A stretch of DNA of 64,000 bases from Phoronis australis (taxonomy: Eukaryota > Phoronida > Phoronidae): the NCBI GenBank assembly GCA_002633005.1, contig NMRA01000464.1:70131-134130 (forward strand), given 5' to 3'. Shown one piece after another: positions 1-11,689 of the stretch. A program made the position numbers and the translations under genes. Positions within the stretch are counted from its first letter, which is position 1. The number at the start of each line of letters is the position of its first letter. The notes below the pieces were generated by a model. That model was not told the DNA's origin. It saw only the letters and a program-made list of their open reading frames with translations, and searched no databases.

Positions 1-3000
1 TGTTTCACTTGTAACTGTTAACACTAATCTGTAACCATCCAAAGTTGTCTGTGGAATGTTTATGAGGCTTTTTTAGAGATACAAGGTAACTGAAAAGTGG
101 AAAACTGGACCGACCCTATTGTAAGTTGGAGGTAAAGTTGGATAACATTCCAGGAGGCTGTGGATGACGGGAGGTTGTGGGACCATGGATTGTGTTTTGT
201 CTAATAGAGACACACCAAGTGTGTGTCAGTTTTGTATAGTTACTGGTGGTAGGTGATAGGGTGCGTATCTGAACCTTGTGATAGGTTCTCAGCTTAACAG
301 TGCAGAAGATGGAACTTGTTCTGGCAGTATAGACTGTGCTTGAGGGTGCTATTAAAATAAACCACTAAAGTCCACTGACTAAGTTAGACTGTATGGAATA
401 TTAATTTTTTCACTAAATTATTTGTTGTCACCCACTGAAATTTTGATGGCAATCTAATAAGTTAACCACATTGATTGAATACAGTTCTTTTTTGCACTGA
501 ACTTCATCGTTTTCCGCTTCTCATCAACAGCCATTCTCAAACTTTTGTTGGGTTAGATTCATCTGCACAAACAAAGAACTTTATTTAGTCAGACATCAAC
601 CATTACGATGGCATTTTTAAGCAACCTAATTATATTTTTTGGTATTGACAAAATGACAACTTCAAATAGGATTTATTTTAGTATCCCAAGTAAATACATC
701 GAAAATTAGGAGTCTTTGTTTACTAAAGTTCCTGAATCATGAATGCTGAGAATTTATGCTTGGCCTTCATGCATTTGTTTAAAGTCCTTCCAATCTGCAT
801 GATATATCGCTCGTCAAACCTGATGGGTACGAAGCGTGGCTGACCAAAGCTGTCATTTTAAGCACAGGGCAACTAACGAAACGCCCACGTCTCACATCTA
901 GCAATAAACACTAATAAAAATTAATGAATGACGTAATTTCACTAATGGCTGGTATCCATACGACATCTATCGGCAGTTAACTAAACTAATAGATCGATTA
1001 CAGGAATAATGACGGGAAGAGTCGGTGGTACTGCCCTATTTGCCTTTCTGAGGCTTTTGTTCAAAACTGGCGTTTAATTAAGGGGCGTTCTCACTTTTTC
1101 AAAAACTTGCCTGCATCTTGCAAAATTTTTTTAACAACCTATGTGGTCACAATGGCGCTGGAAACTTTGCGATCTGTACTACCTGACAATCGTTTACACA
1201 GGCTAGCAGTGATGGAATACATGAGTTTAATTAATTGCCTGAAAGTACTTAAGATACAAAATTGCTGCGAGGGGTTAATGAGACTCAGCCGCGGATGCAT
1301 AAAAACAATGTTGTCAGTACTTGTAGATGACACAGCTGGTTGGACCCGTTCCATGATCGCCACCAAAATATCGTTTCATTTGTTGCAACAGCATGGTTCA
1401 AGAATTCGATTATTTTTTGTTGTGTGATTAGCAGTAGCGACAGTAGAAGCAGCAGCATTTCAATAAAAGACCATAACAAACCACACATAACAACAGAAGA
1501 TCTTTTGGACGCCTAAAAGGAAGTGGTGTTGCTTTAAGGAAAGATGAGATCACAGAAATATTTTCGTAATGGCACTTTTGGCGGAGTCGGATCTTGATTT
1601 CACACCCATGCCCAAATTTAAGTCGTGTTCACACGCGCCAGGTGTAAATTTACATTTACACGACCTCTGGAGGTGGTGTAATTATTCAACCGAGTATAGC
1701 TTTACACCCGGGTGTATTTGCGTTCAGTGAGATAAATACAGCTCTATGTATATAGCTCATTGTTTCGGCTTATATGGCAAAAATACAAATCGTATAAATG
1801 GGGCTTTAGACTGCGAATACGGAGGTTCCAGGTTCGATTTCGTGCTGAAACCGATTTAAGACAATAACTTTTCTTACCAATAATGTCACGTCCGACTCCT
1901 TCAGTTGAGCCAGCCATCCGTTACGCCATAAAACGTAATCATATCACGATAATGGTGACATCGCGGTACGTTTATAGTCGTGGTTGTTAACCGACTAAAC
2001 CAGAAACCTGTTTCCGTGACACCAATAGGACGTAGGTAAGTTCTTCATACATTCGTAATTACAATTTCCGTAGATTTTACAAAAATACTTTTCGAGCTCC
2101 TAAAAAGCAGTTACTCGCATTACTTAGCTTTTTGAGTGGTCAGCAAATGTTCAACGATGATTGGTCTAAGCAAAACAAAAGTTACATTAGAGTCGAGTCG
2201 ATCCGCTCTTATTACTTAATGAAGGTATTTTTCATATTTACTCAAATCTTTATAATGTCTTATAATGAAAGTTGCCTCGACCAATGATCATCGTGTCAGC
2301 AGTGGTATCCTTCCATGGATACGTCAAGTGCAGTCTGTAGTAATACTCAATGTGCTAGTGTCACAAAGTAGCGCGGTGTTTCTGTTCCGTTGTTTTTTTT
2401 CTATGGACCACCCGCCTTCGTCCACAGGGGGGGGACATGGACGCACTGAACTTTTGGAAACAGCAAAGGCGGCAGAAAAGTGTTATTTTGGGACCGTTAG
2501 AAATGGAAATACTGACCACAGAGACTGAGCAAAGGGTGGCGACATATTTTTTGAAATACCGAAAAACGTATATCGATCGGATACATCATTTATGAAAATT
2601 TGAAAATTGTTTGCATCATCTTTGTAGCTTTTTGTGTTTGTTGACATAATTGTTTGTATAGCCGGCTATCTATGTCTTGGGCAATATTTAACAGAATAAA
2701 ATATTCTAACAAAACAATGTTTCGGCACAACTTTGAAGAGCGAAAACAGTTTTTTGTTGGCTATTTTTTTAGTGAGACAAGTAAAGCAGTCGGCATTGTA
2801 CACAATGTTTGCCATTGCAAAGCCATTCTATTCCGTTTTGTATTTTGAATCCGAAATTAATGGCACTGCATGAGGTTTAGCAACTTCAGAAAATATTGGC
2901 CAGGCAACGTTTTTATCTGGAACTCACGCACTGCTCCAAGTACAACTGACATTTGCACGCTGAATTTCCAAATATACCTGCCTGTTGGTAATTTACGTGG

Positions 3001-3533
3001 ATGGAATACAACCGATGTTTAGAGACACTGTGTAAATTACTTGGTACTGAAAGGAAGTCCCAAAGTCAATACGTGTAACTGTACAACCTTCAGTTAAACT
3101 ACATGGTAGCACTTGGGGAATTCTGGGAAGGAATAAAATTAGCCGGACTTGATGACTTCTTAAAATAGCAATTCCATGTTTGTCTTTGTTGCCCAGGCTT
3201 CAATCGTCACTTACGTATGTGTAGCACAAGTATTCAAGTATGGAAGCAGTCATTACATTTTATATTAATTTCATTAATTTAACGTTGTAGAATTAAAATC
3301 AAGCTGTGCATTGTGTTCTGACGCGGAACTGGATAATAGGCAATTGTCAATAATTCCTAATTTTATCGAGAACTTAAATTATTAATACACATAAATGCAT
3401 TCAGCTTTGGCTCGACAACGATTTATTAAGGTTTTTATCGACACCCGGGCTATCAGTGGTCTTAGACTTCTTTGTATTCTCAATTAATAGCAGTGTTCGA
3501 CGACAGCAGAGGGAGCGGTGAACGCAATACAAA
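1..3533. other. Upstream non-coding region
   Basis: No gene could be supported here; the open frames are short and resemble nothing known. An AATAAA near 356 could be the 3' end of a gene lying to the left, but nothing else supports that. At about 1625-1735 there are imperfect inverted blocks (TTCACACGCGCCAGGTGTAAA, and later TTTACACCCGGGTGTA) resembling the foldback elements at 46.5 and 51.5 kb. The last 130 bases before 3534 are the likely 5' untranslated region of the ankyrin gene; no clear TATA box is seen. Confidence 0.3.
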
Positions 3534-4149
3534 ATGCCAATCGCAGCGTCACAGAAGTCATTTATTAGCAAGAGTGACGGACGACTTGCAGAGGAAACCA
3601 GTGTGGGCAAAGGCGAAAGGAAACTTAGTGGCGGTATTTTAAAACTTTCTGGCGATGTAAGTAGACGCTTCAACCGCAACAGACTCAAATCAGTATCCTT
3701 TGACGATCTCCCAATACGTCTTGACGCTAGGGACACTCCTCCACCTAGCAATTCGCCACCCATGCAAGCTAGAAACGACTCCTCGAGCTCCCTAACCGCG
3801 GTCAATGCTAGGCGTGTGCAAGACCTCCTGCAAAGTTACGAGCAAGGTGAAAATTATGCCGAGCTTAGTAGCGATGAAATCGCCGACTGTATTTTGGCGG
3901 CAATACACAAGAACGATATCAGAGAGGTGAATCGGATATATGAAACAGAAAACGTGGACATAAATTTGTCAAATTCCTGCGGAGAGACGGGGTTGTTCTT
4001 AGCCGTCTGCTATGGCCGACTTGAAATAGCCAGAGATATGCTTGGGCGAGATGCTGACGTGAATATCCCCGATGACCAAGGCAATACTCCACTGCACGAA
4101 GCTGCAGAATTAGCCGACGCTGACATGGCATTGTTGCTGTTAGAGGAAG
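3534..4149 (+). CDS. Ankyrin-repeat protein, exon 1 (start)
   Basis: First of four coding exons of a 351-residue ankyrin-repeat protein (spliced 616+105+219+116 nt = 352 codons with stop). The ATG has A at -3. Residues 1-110 are serine/threonine-rich and probably disordered. They include K52-S-V-S-F56 followed by two Asp, which fits the RVxF docking motif for protein phosphatase 1, and the same RLKSVS resembles a basophilic kinase site. Ankyrin repeats begin at about 115: a degenerate first repeat, then clear ones from 149 (GETGLFLAVCYGRLEIARDML) and 181 (TPLHEAAE). No signal peptide or membrane segment is seen, so a cytosolic or nuclear adaptor is likely. The exon ends in phase 1 at GAG GAA G before a GT at 4150; the unspliced frame meets a stop at 4218. 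I recognise the fold but not the orthologue. Confidence 0.85.
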
Positions 4150-4606
4150 GTTGGTCAAGGGTCATCTGTTTACTGTATAACTGTTATTTAGCTGTACCAT
4201 TCAAATCTACCAATTTATGATCTCGTGTCTGTTTTGTAAAGATGTGCCTATTAGATTTACCTGACCCCGTCGATATGATTGATATCAAGGAGCAAATTTA
4301 AAACCATGATTTGATTGAGGGCTGCATTGTCCGTTACAATAGATGTTAACAAAAATTCAATTGAAGATTGATAAAAAGCGGATAGGAACCCGCTTCCCAT
4401 CACACAGATTATCTACGTGTAAGTGGTTGCCAATTCTCGATTATCACTAGTTACTTCTAAGCTGAAATTTCACATTGAAAGTAATAGAATTTTGTTTCCC
4501 TTTTCAAACAATTTGTAACGCTCATTTACATCACGTTCATATTTCGTACATAACAAGACGGGTTTTGAGTACTTTGTTGATTATGTTTTTTTAAAGCAAG
4601 TAATAA

Positions 4607-4640
4607 GTTTTACACATTATACATATATAATGTGTAAAAC
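4607..4640. repeat. Perfect 15-bp-arm palindrome in intron 1
   Basis: Two perfect 15-base arms (GTTTTACACATTATA and its reverse complement) flank a 4-base spacer. The remainder of intron 1 (4150-5476) shows no other feature. It may be the scar or core of a small foldback element, or simply an AT-rich cruciform. Confidence 0.7.
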
Positions 4641-5476
4641 GCCTGATTATTCTTGTAACTGGTTGAAGTTTAGCCCTATAATACATTTAGTTCAGGGTAC
4701 ATACAGCTTTCTTAATTTATCAAAGAGTTTACTAAATTAATATTTCTACCGTTGTCAATTTAACGATGGCGATAGTCTCTTGTCGGATTGCCCGTGACGA
4801 ACTAGGGTTAAACAACCGTCCTCTAACTAGACCTTCCCTTTATGAGCATAATGAGGCTATCTTTCCTTGTGAAATGTAATGTCGTAACGTAGGAAGCTGT
4901 AAACTCATATCATTCTTATTGAGAACGTTGTCAGACCAAAGATGGAAAACAACCATGCCACTTATTCTTGGAATTAACTCGAAAATAATTTTATCTTGTT
5001 TGCTTTCCAGATAAAAATTATTTCAAAGCGGTTCTGTCGTGTTCTAGATTTTTCGTTTAACATAGGTCTGGATAGGAGACACGTCAATATTTTTACTGCG
5101 TCGTTAATTTCGGGACATTGTTCGCATCGGGTCATTACCGTTGTCAAATGATTAAAACGCCATCTCATTATAACAGTCACGCTCATGAAAGGGAGATTGA
5201 AAACGTTAAAAAGTAATGTCCTTCAATAAAATTTTAATCGTGTGTTACTATGGCTACCTGTTGATATGTGGCCGTTGTTGGGGTACAATCACGCAATCAG
5301 ACAGACATGCAAATGCCGAAATATCCAGAAAATGGCTGCAAAAAGTGAAGAAATGTTTGTACGCGCCTGTTCATTTTCTCATGATAGATAAATTGAAATC
5401 AAGAATTTGAAAGACGTTTTAAATGTATATGAAGACTAATAATAGAAACTGAGGCTTCGAATCCTTTTTGTTGTAG

Positions 5477-5581
5477 GTGGCAATACGAATCTGAATGCCA
5501 AAAATTGCCGTGGTGAAACTGCTCTTCATATTGCCGCCCAACATGATTACGTTGAAATTGCCAAGAAATTACTGCGCGCTG
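5477..5581 (+). CDS. Ankyrin-repeat protein, exon 2
   Basis: This 105-bp exon lies between TTTTTGTTGTAG and G/GTGAGT, both good splice signals. It is 35 codons in phase 1-1, so it can be skipped or duplicated without changing frame. Read in the frame set by exon 1, it supplies residues from about 206 to 240, including the repeat core RGETALHIAAQHDYVEIAKK. It begins at a glycine codon completed by the last base of exon 1. It is too short to stand out as an open frame; the assignment rests on splice sites, frame and ankyrin consensus together. Confidence 0.88.
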
Positions 5582-5785
5582 GTGAGTACATGGAATGCGA
5601 ACACAAAAGGTGTCTTTAGTTCTTCAAAAACATGTATATGGTTTGAACATACTATGTAAGAGTAATTTTTATTTCGACTTCTTACTGTTGTAAAACTTGT
5701 TTTAGCTTAATCTTCCTTACTCGATCAGACGAGAAACAATTTTCGGGCTTGGGAAGAACTGACTCTTCATTATTGCCCGAGGCTG

Positions 5786-5875
5786 CCATGCTGGGCGCGT
5801 GACATGCTGTGCGCGTGACATGCTTGGCGCGTTACATGCTGGGCGCGTGACATGCTGGGCGCGTGACATGCTGAC
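5786..5875. repeat. 16-bp minisatellite in intron 2
   Basis: About five and a half tandem copies of CATGCTGGGCGCGTGA with a few substitutions (for example TGTGCGCG, TTGGCGCG). It is GC- and CpG-rich in an AT-rich intron. No coding or regulatory role is visible. Confidence 0.9.
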
Positions 5876-6721
5876 CTGCCTGACAAGCTAACTTATTGAG
5901 GGTATGGTTTTGAGCAATAAGGAATCAAGTTCTTTTCAAGTCTAGGCGTACTTCTGGTTTGTAGTTTTTGGCAGAATGTAGGTTTATTGCACCCGGCCTT
6001 TAATCATGGGGGGCTCTGTGGAGACGCAATGCTCATACGATTATCAAGGCAGGTTTTATCGCTTGGAACTGAAAAAATTGCTAGTAAATTGCACAATATT
6101 TAAAATGGACAAAAACTTAGGTAACTTGACAAACTGCGTATTTCTAGAATTACCAAGGTTGCAACTAAGAAAAAACAATTATTGAGTTGTTAAACGCAGG
6201 ATTTCTGCGAATTGTTCTGAAGCGTTTATGAGAGGTTAAGAAAATCGGCTTTAAGTGAAATGGGAGTGTGTGGTTAAAAGGTGTCCACATGAAGGATTTC
6301 CTTGCACGTTTATACGTTTCGATCCTCTGACACACATACAGGTCAAATCTTCCGTTTCAAATTTATGTTTCCCAGGACGCCACATGGGATTCAGTAATGT
6401 TTACAAGGGTTATAAAAACCACTGTATTGGCGTAACAACTTTGAATGCACATTTAAAGGCGAAGGCAACCTTTTTTCATGTCATTTTTAGCAAAAATGAG
6501 GTTCGTTGATTATCCCAGACATATTTTTCACTTATTTACTACTTTTCGTAATTTAATCAATTACTCGTTGTCTACTCCGGAAGTGACGTTTTGGGAGGCA
6601 AGAATTTCGCGCCAATTTCTTTTCGTATAGTCTGACTGTGAGAGCAGTCGAGTCAGTCATTGTTCTACCTCGGTTGTGGTAAGTTCGGTCGTCGTTTGCT
6701 TTTGCTTACGAGTCAGTCAAC

Positions 6722-6853
6722 ATGCCACGCTGTTGCTTCGTACTGGGGTGTACTCATTATCGTCTCACGTACAGAGGAAGAACTGTCCCACTTGCCCGAG
6801 TGTCCCGCGACACACTCCCACTGGAGGGTGATCTGAGCACCCAAACTGCTTAG
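6722..6853 (+). pseudogene. Duplicated THAP start in left inverted repeat
   Basis: An ATG opens a 43-codon frame that starts like the THAP protein on the other arm (MPRCCFVLGCTHYRLT), then breaks at about 6768 into antisense transposase sequence and stops at 6853. It exists because the long inverted repeat carries the promoter and first codons of the THAP gene to the left end. A functional product is not expected. Confidence 0.6.
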
Positions 6854-7483
6854 ATCCCGCCGTGTGACTCCCTCGCCACACACCTGGCACCTTCTAAATA
6901 GCTCCAATACAAGTCCACAATAAACTTATCAAACTTAGGCTCACCGATCTGTTCATTGGATGACGAACTGTCCTCTTCACTGGGTGTCGAACTGGGCCTG
7001 TATTCACACCCAACATCGCTGCAAGGCTGCTTACAGGCTCTGGGCTAGAGACAACAGCACAGGGCGAATCACTGCTAGTTCCCGGAATTGCACGCAATGG
7101 GGTGCGTTCGGAGGCAAGAATGACAGCAGATGAAGTGCCTCCAGTCACTGTATATATAGTGGCCACAGCTCGCGAGGCTTCGCTTCAAAAACGTACTTCT
7201 CGGGGTTGGCGACGGAGCACTGCCGGGAATCAACAGCCACGGTATGGTATCCTTCTTCAGACGTTGTTTCGCAGGGACCTTCATCAATTCAGCGTACATA
7301 TCTCTGTCGTAATCTGACGGCAGAAAATGCTTGCCACACACTCGGTCGGTCGGGTAGCGCTGCGTTCTTCACGTGAACGAGCAAGCCAAGTACGGCGAAG
7401 TGTGTCGTCCTTCGGAAAGCGACGCAAGGTACCCAAAGCGCGTGTGAGACGATAATAAGTACATCCCGGCACGCAGCAACAGC
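6770..7483 (-). pseudogene. Broken THAP transposase fragment, copy 1
   Basis: Read on the minus strand from the ATG at 7483, the frame begins MPCCCCVPGCTYYRL and continues to FPKDDTLRRTWLA, matching the first half of a THAP (C2CH) zinc finger. The second half (VCGKHFLPSDY, then LKKDTIP) is in another frame near 7341, so a frameshift splits the domain. Further along, a serine-rich linker leads to a zinc-ribbon-like segment (ELFRRCQVCGEGVTRRD, then WECVAGHSGKW) as found after the THAP domain in Kolobok-type transposases. The sequence then ends at the junction near 6770 with no DDE catalytic core. Intact, such a protein would bind the transposon ends and carry out transposition. Confidence 0.75.
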
Positions 7484-8840
7484 ATGGCATGTTGACTGAC
7501 TTGTAAACAAAGCAAATGACTACCGAACTTATCACAACCGAGGTAGGACAATGTGTGACTCGACAGCCCTCACAGTCAGACTATAATGAAAAGAAATTGG
7601 CGCGAAACTCTTGCCTCCCAAAACGTCACTTCCGGAGTAGAGGACTAGAAATTAATCAAATTCCGAAAAGCTGTAATTAAGTGAAAAATGTGTCTGGGAT
7701 AATCAACGAAACTTATTTTTGCTAAAAGTGACATGAAAAAGGTTGCCTTCGCCTTTAACGTTGTCCGTGCTATTGTTATGTTTTTTTACAGAATGTTTCT
7801 GTAATAACAAGAGAAGCAATTTTAGAACATATCTTTCCTCGAGAAAACTTAACACGTGTCCATGCATCTGAGTAATATGAAACCCGGCCCGCGTCTGGAA
7901 ATTAGTCATTCACCGAGAAGTTTGATTAAGAGCAAAAGTTTTGTATCAACCAAGGAGCTCCTTCGGAAACGTACATTTTGCCGAAGTAGGTTTACATCCA
8001 GAAGGCCCCCAGGAGGCTTTTTCAAACCTTGTTTCCGGAAAAGCGCCCATGTAGGCTCTGTTTTGCCATCGGTGCATTTTTTACTGTTCTACATTTCCAC
8101 TTTAAGCTCATCTAGTCGACTTCACTTTCTGAAAGGTAACAGTATTGCCTCTTTGATCAACATAACCCCGATTTTGTATTGCTTCTGTACACTGTGGGTG
8201 GTTTTAAGTCATCGAAGTTACATGAATTTTCTCTTCGCTGAAAAATTCGTCAAATTATTTGTCATATTCATCAACTGTTCAGATAGTAAACCATTGAACC
8301 TAGTAATGAGCAGACAATATACCTTCAGAAGAGTGTTCATTGCTAGCTATTCTGAGAAGCCAACCTCTTTCATTTGACGAAGCACGTCGGTCTGCTTCTC
8401 AGATCCATGTCGTCTCCAGTTCTGCTGCTCTGTCTTGAATGAAAATTTCCCAAACCCAGTTCAAAGCGCCTACTACGAACTCAGAACAACGGTATTTCAA
8501 TATCTAGCCACAATACAGTTATGCAACAACAACTTTTTTCTTCCCAACGCCATATGAAGAGCTGGGCGCAGGATGGCGGAAAGGAACACGAAACTGGTGG
8601 CGACAGGGGTGAACAATTGGGAATTTCTGACAGACGTTATTGTTGACTGGAAAAACATTTGAGGATGGCCTTAGTATTTTCTTTACCCTCTACTACTGAA
8701 GGAAAACCTTCTTGTGCTTATATGGTCTTCATTTAATTAAGTGTTGGCGTTGCATAGGCAAGATGTCTTGCTCAACAACATTGGTATGATGACGAATATT
8801 ATCCAGTGATAATTTCAGCAAATTTGATTTTGATTTCCAG

Positions 8841-9059
8841 GAGCTTCACCTAACGTAAGGTCAGACGATGGCCGCACGCCGTTTTTGACAGCGCTTGATG
8901 ACGGAAGTTGCGCGGTGTGTAGATTATTCCTGCGTAATTCTACGAAGTGTGGTCTAAATTTACAAGCAGTGGATCACGAAGGAAGTTCAGCGTTGTTTAT
9001 AGCCATCAAATCACCGTATCTTGACGACGTCGACGTGATTAAAGAGTTGATAGACACAG
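8841..9059 (+). CDS. Ankyrin-repeat protein, exon 3
   Basis: The exon is preceded by TTGATTTCCAG and followed by GTTCGT; the donor is weaker than that of exon 2. It is 219 bp and again phase 1 at both ends. It completes the repeat started in exon 2 (GASPNVRSDDGRTPFLTALD) and adds a less regular one (VCRLFLRNS, GLNLQAVDHEGSSALFIAIK). Both have longer loops than the canonical 33-residue ankyrin repeat. The reading frame would run only 32 codons into intron 3 if unspliced. Confidence 0.85.
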
Positions 9060-9800
9060 GTTCGTTACAAAAAAAAATAACTACTTCTTGAAACTTTTGT
9101 ATCAGAAACCTCGGCGTGTGACAAATCTTATACTCCTCTGTAACATTTCTGAAAGAGTCGACACCTTCTCTGTCATGTCCTTTAGACGGTCTGGACTGCA
9201 TTCCGTAGACGCAAGAATATCGCCAGTAGAGCTACTGTGGTCACGTGTTTCGCTTACAATGCATGTCGATATCTCGGAATGCTTGCATGATCTTGCGTTT
9301 CATGCGCGCACCAAGGGGGGGGGGTGGCTCGAACGAGCGAAGTGGTTAAAAAGGTCCGTCTCAGAGAAACAAAAAGTCCGTGAAAACGAGACAAAAACTC
9401 CACAGGAAGGCCGCGCGAATGCACAATTCATAGGTCTGAAAGTAGTACCCCGCTTTTTTTGTTTTTTTTTTAGTCCTCGTTTTTTAGACCCCGCTTTTAT
9501 TTTCAGTAAAAGGTTTACATACTGGAAAATTCGAACCCCCCCCCTATATTTTATGCTGGGTGCCCGCCTGCGTTTTGCTAAATTCTTGCCTCTGTGGAAC
9601 ACAGCCCTGGTTTATTCGGCAAATTTGGGTGACTGTTGCGCAATGATTTTAAATCAGGCATTTCCGAAGTTTGTCTAATTACCATTTTCATTCCAAATAC
9701 AATTGCTGTGTTTAGCTTGACCAGTCAATATTTATCACAATTTTTACCTAGGCTTATACGGGACCACTTGTGAAATCAGACTGTTTTGTACCATTTTCAG

Positions 9801-9916
9801 GATACAGTTTTGAGAACGACGTCGCTTGGTTAAAGAGCGCAAGACGGCCAGAAAAATTTTCTCACAATCACTCACTATGGAAACGCATTAAAGAATGTTT
9901 GGACATTACCAAATGA
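9801..9916 (+). CDS. Ankyrin-repeat protein, exon 4 (end)
   Basis: An acceptor, TGTACCATTTTCAG, opens a 116-bp exon. In the frame required by exon 3 it reads GYSFENDVAWLKSARR and ends KECLDITK before TGA at 9914-9916. It finishes the last ankyrin repeat and adds a short basic helix-like tail (SLWKRIKECL) with no recognised SOCS box or other motif. Exact closure of the frame over four exons supports the model. Intron 3 (9060-9800) holds only low-complexity G, T and C runs. Confidence 0.78.
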
Positions 9917-10073
9917 AGTTGGAAATTCGCGCTTTCACGACTTAGTTATCACTCGCTAAATCTAAGAGTGTGAGTCTTTTGTCCGAAGCCAACGTCATGT
10001 GCCACCCAGAATCCAGACAATCCAATGCGAAGTCCTGTGTAGTTGCAAGTAAGCCCTACACAGAGCCATGGCA

Positions 10074-10079
10074 ATTAAA
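10074..10079 (+). promoter_or_regulatory. Possible poly(A) signal of ankyrin gene
   Basis: ATTAAA lies about 160 bases after the stop of the ankyrin gene. A canonical AATAAA is found only at 11036-11041, which would give a 1.1-kb 3' untranslated region crossing a MITE. Either could be used. Confidence 0.3.
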
Positions 10080-10090
10080 AGTGAAATCCA

Positions 10091-10170
10091 TTATACAGAT
10101 ACTCTAGGCCGATGACGTTATTCAGATACACTAGGCCGATGACGTTATACAGATATCCTCGGCCGATATC
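10091..10170. repeat. 27-bp minisatellite, three copies
   Basis: Three tandem copies of a 27-base unit, starting TTATACAGATACTCTAGGCC and ending GATGACG. The last copy is diverged. Confidence 0.85.
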
Positions 10171-10203
10171 ACGAGCCGGGATCTAATCATTCTACTCGAA
10201 ACC

Positions 10204-10540
10204 GAATTCGAAGTTCTTTTTGGCATTTTCCGTTCTACTTTTGCCTAAACTCAAGATAAGCAGTGTCTGTTATTCTGTACTAGCCAGTGCATTCTGATTT
10301 ATATATCCCAAGTTTACATTTGATAATACTAGATTCGAGCTCAAAACTCGAGATTTCGAGTAAAAATTCGGAATTTCGAGCTCAGACTTTTAGCCTCAAT
10401 TATGGGGTCATTAAGTGCAAACTAGGATTCAGCAATTACGCACGTAAGCGGCCATCTACTCCAGAGTAGAATAATACACACTCATCTTGAGTTCGCACAA
10501 AGGTAGAATAGGGAATGCCAAAGATAATTTAGTGGGTCTC
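10204..10540. mobile_element. MITE family A, copy 1
   Basis: About 337 bp with inverted ends. The left arm has TTTTTGGCATTTTCCGTTCT then ACTCAAGAT; the right arm has ATCTTGAGT then GGGAATGCCAAAGATAATTT. The centre contains repeated TTCGAG/CTCGAA motifs. It matches the element at 13512-13846 over its length. No coding capacity; the exact ends are uncertain by some bases. Confidence 0.65.
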
Positions 10541-11508
10541 GATTAAAGGGACTAGACTCAGGATCCTGGTCATGACATATGGACCGAGGGCGAGGGCGAG
10601 GGAAACAATTTTGCACGCATGCATCTATGCAAAATACTGGCTAAACAAAGGAGCAGACAGGAACTTGTATGAAGCTTGACTTGGCAAAAAGATGTACAAA
10701 ACAGCTAGCTTAAGTCATGAGTCCAAAGGAAAACCAGTTGCGTCTCAAGGTGAAACTTATGCGTAGGTACGACACTTTGCTTTTAAAAAGCGCATTATTT
10801 AGGATATAGGCATAGTCATGAATATGCTACATGTATCTAGGGGCGCACTAGAAGTCATCCGATGTCGATGAGTGAGGGCGTGGCTAATTGTAAACTGATT
10901 GGCACTACTCTCTTTCCGACACCCAAGCTAGCATTGCTTCGACAGCGGCTGGCCAAACACTAGACACTTCGGTTTTTGAAACTGATCAACATTTAAGTGT
11001 TTACTTGACTTGGTGGTTAATGGAATTGAAATTGAAATAAATGATGCTTTACATGTATTCGCTTGGCTCGTAGAGTTATTCTCGCGTATTCAACAGTAAT
11101 ATAGATATAGGTTACCACACATACATAAGGACATTATACTGCCATATCCTATCGAAAATTCATTTCATCTGGGAATGTCCCAACGAGATAGAAGCCTTTG
11201 AGCCTATTCACAGGTAACGGCAGCCCATTGACAAGTCAAATTTCATTCACAGATGCATGGTCGATTCAAACAGTAGTAGTTTCGCATTGTATTTTTATGT
11301 TCGTTGATAAGACTAGATGGCCCGGTAACATATTTTAAGGATAAGTGATGGTTGGGAAAACTGCTCCGTGCAATTTGACTGCGTTTGAATTTTTTTCCTG
11401 TCAACTTGTGGTCTACATTTAAGAACTATGAGAGTGCCTTGATTGTAGACGAAAGGTTACATGTACTGTTAACTACACAGGTTCCAAATGTTTAATTAAA
11501 ATAATTAA

Positions 11509-11560
11509 TAAAATAGTAAAACTAGTAATACTAAAATGACGAGCGTCGGTACTAAAATAT
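11509..11560. repeat. Dispersed ~50-bp repeat, copy 1
   Basis: The block containing AGTAAAACTAGTAATACTAA and ATGACGAGCGTC, then GTACTAA, recurs nearly unchanged at 53693-53745, some 42 kb away. The flanks differ. Confidence 0.7.
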
Positions 11561-11689
11561 ATTTTTATCCTTCGGTAACTGCACGGCATTCCAACATCTA
11601 TTTGATTTAAAAATAATTGATGTTTGTGAAACCTCATCAAGACCAATTTATTTCCCTTTGTGCTTGTTTACCAGTTCACTTACCAGAGC

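Larger units (their letters stand above)
6457..7754. mobile_element. Kolobok-like DNA transposon, deletion copy 1
   Basis: This 1,298-bp element lies in intron 2 of the ankyrin gene. It begins AGGCGAAGGCAACC and ends GGTTGCCTTCGCCT, with a TTAA direct repeat on each side (6453-6456 and 7755-7758). TTAA duplications plus a THAP-type transposase are the known hallmarks of the Kolobok superfamily. The terminal inverted repeats are unusually long, about 310 bp, and run into the coding start of the THAP protein at both ends. The catalytic part of a transposase is absent, so the copy cannot be autonomous. Its left end differs wholly from that of the copy at 34.3 kb, while interior and right end are clearly shared. 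Confidence 0.85.

Noticed and set aside
1795-1860. tRNA-like GGTTCGATTTC B-box with a possible anticodon arm before it
   Set aside because: No matching A-box, no acceptor stem pairing; perhaps a SINE remnant, not a tRNA gene.
7856-8377. 173-codon open frame in intron 2
   Set aside because: No domain, odd composition, and it lies in an intron with intact splice sites.
9088-9678. 196-codon open frame in and after intron 3 of the ankyrin gene
   Set aside because: It covers low-complexity runs in an intron and looks like no protein; splicing explains the region.
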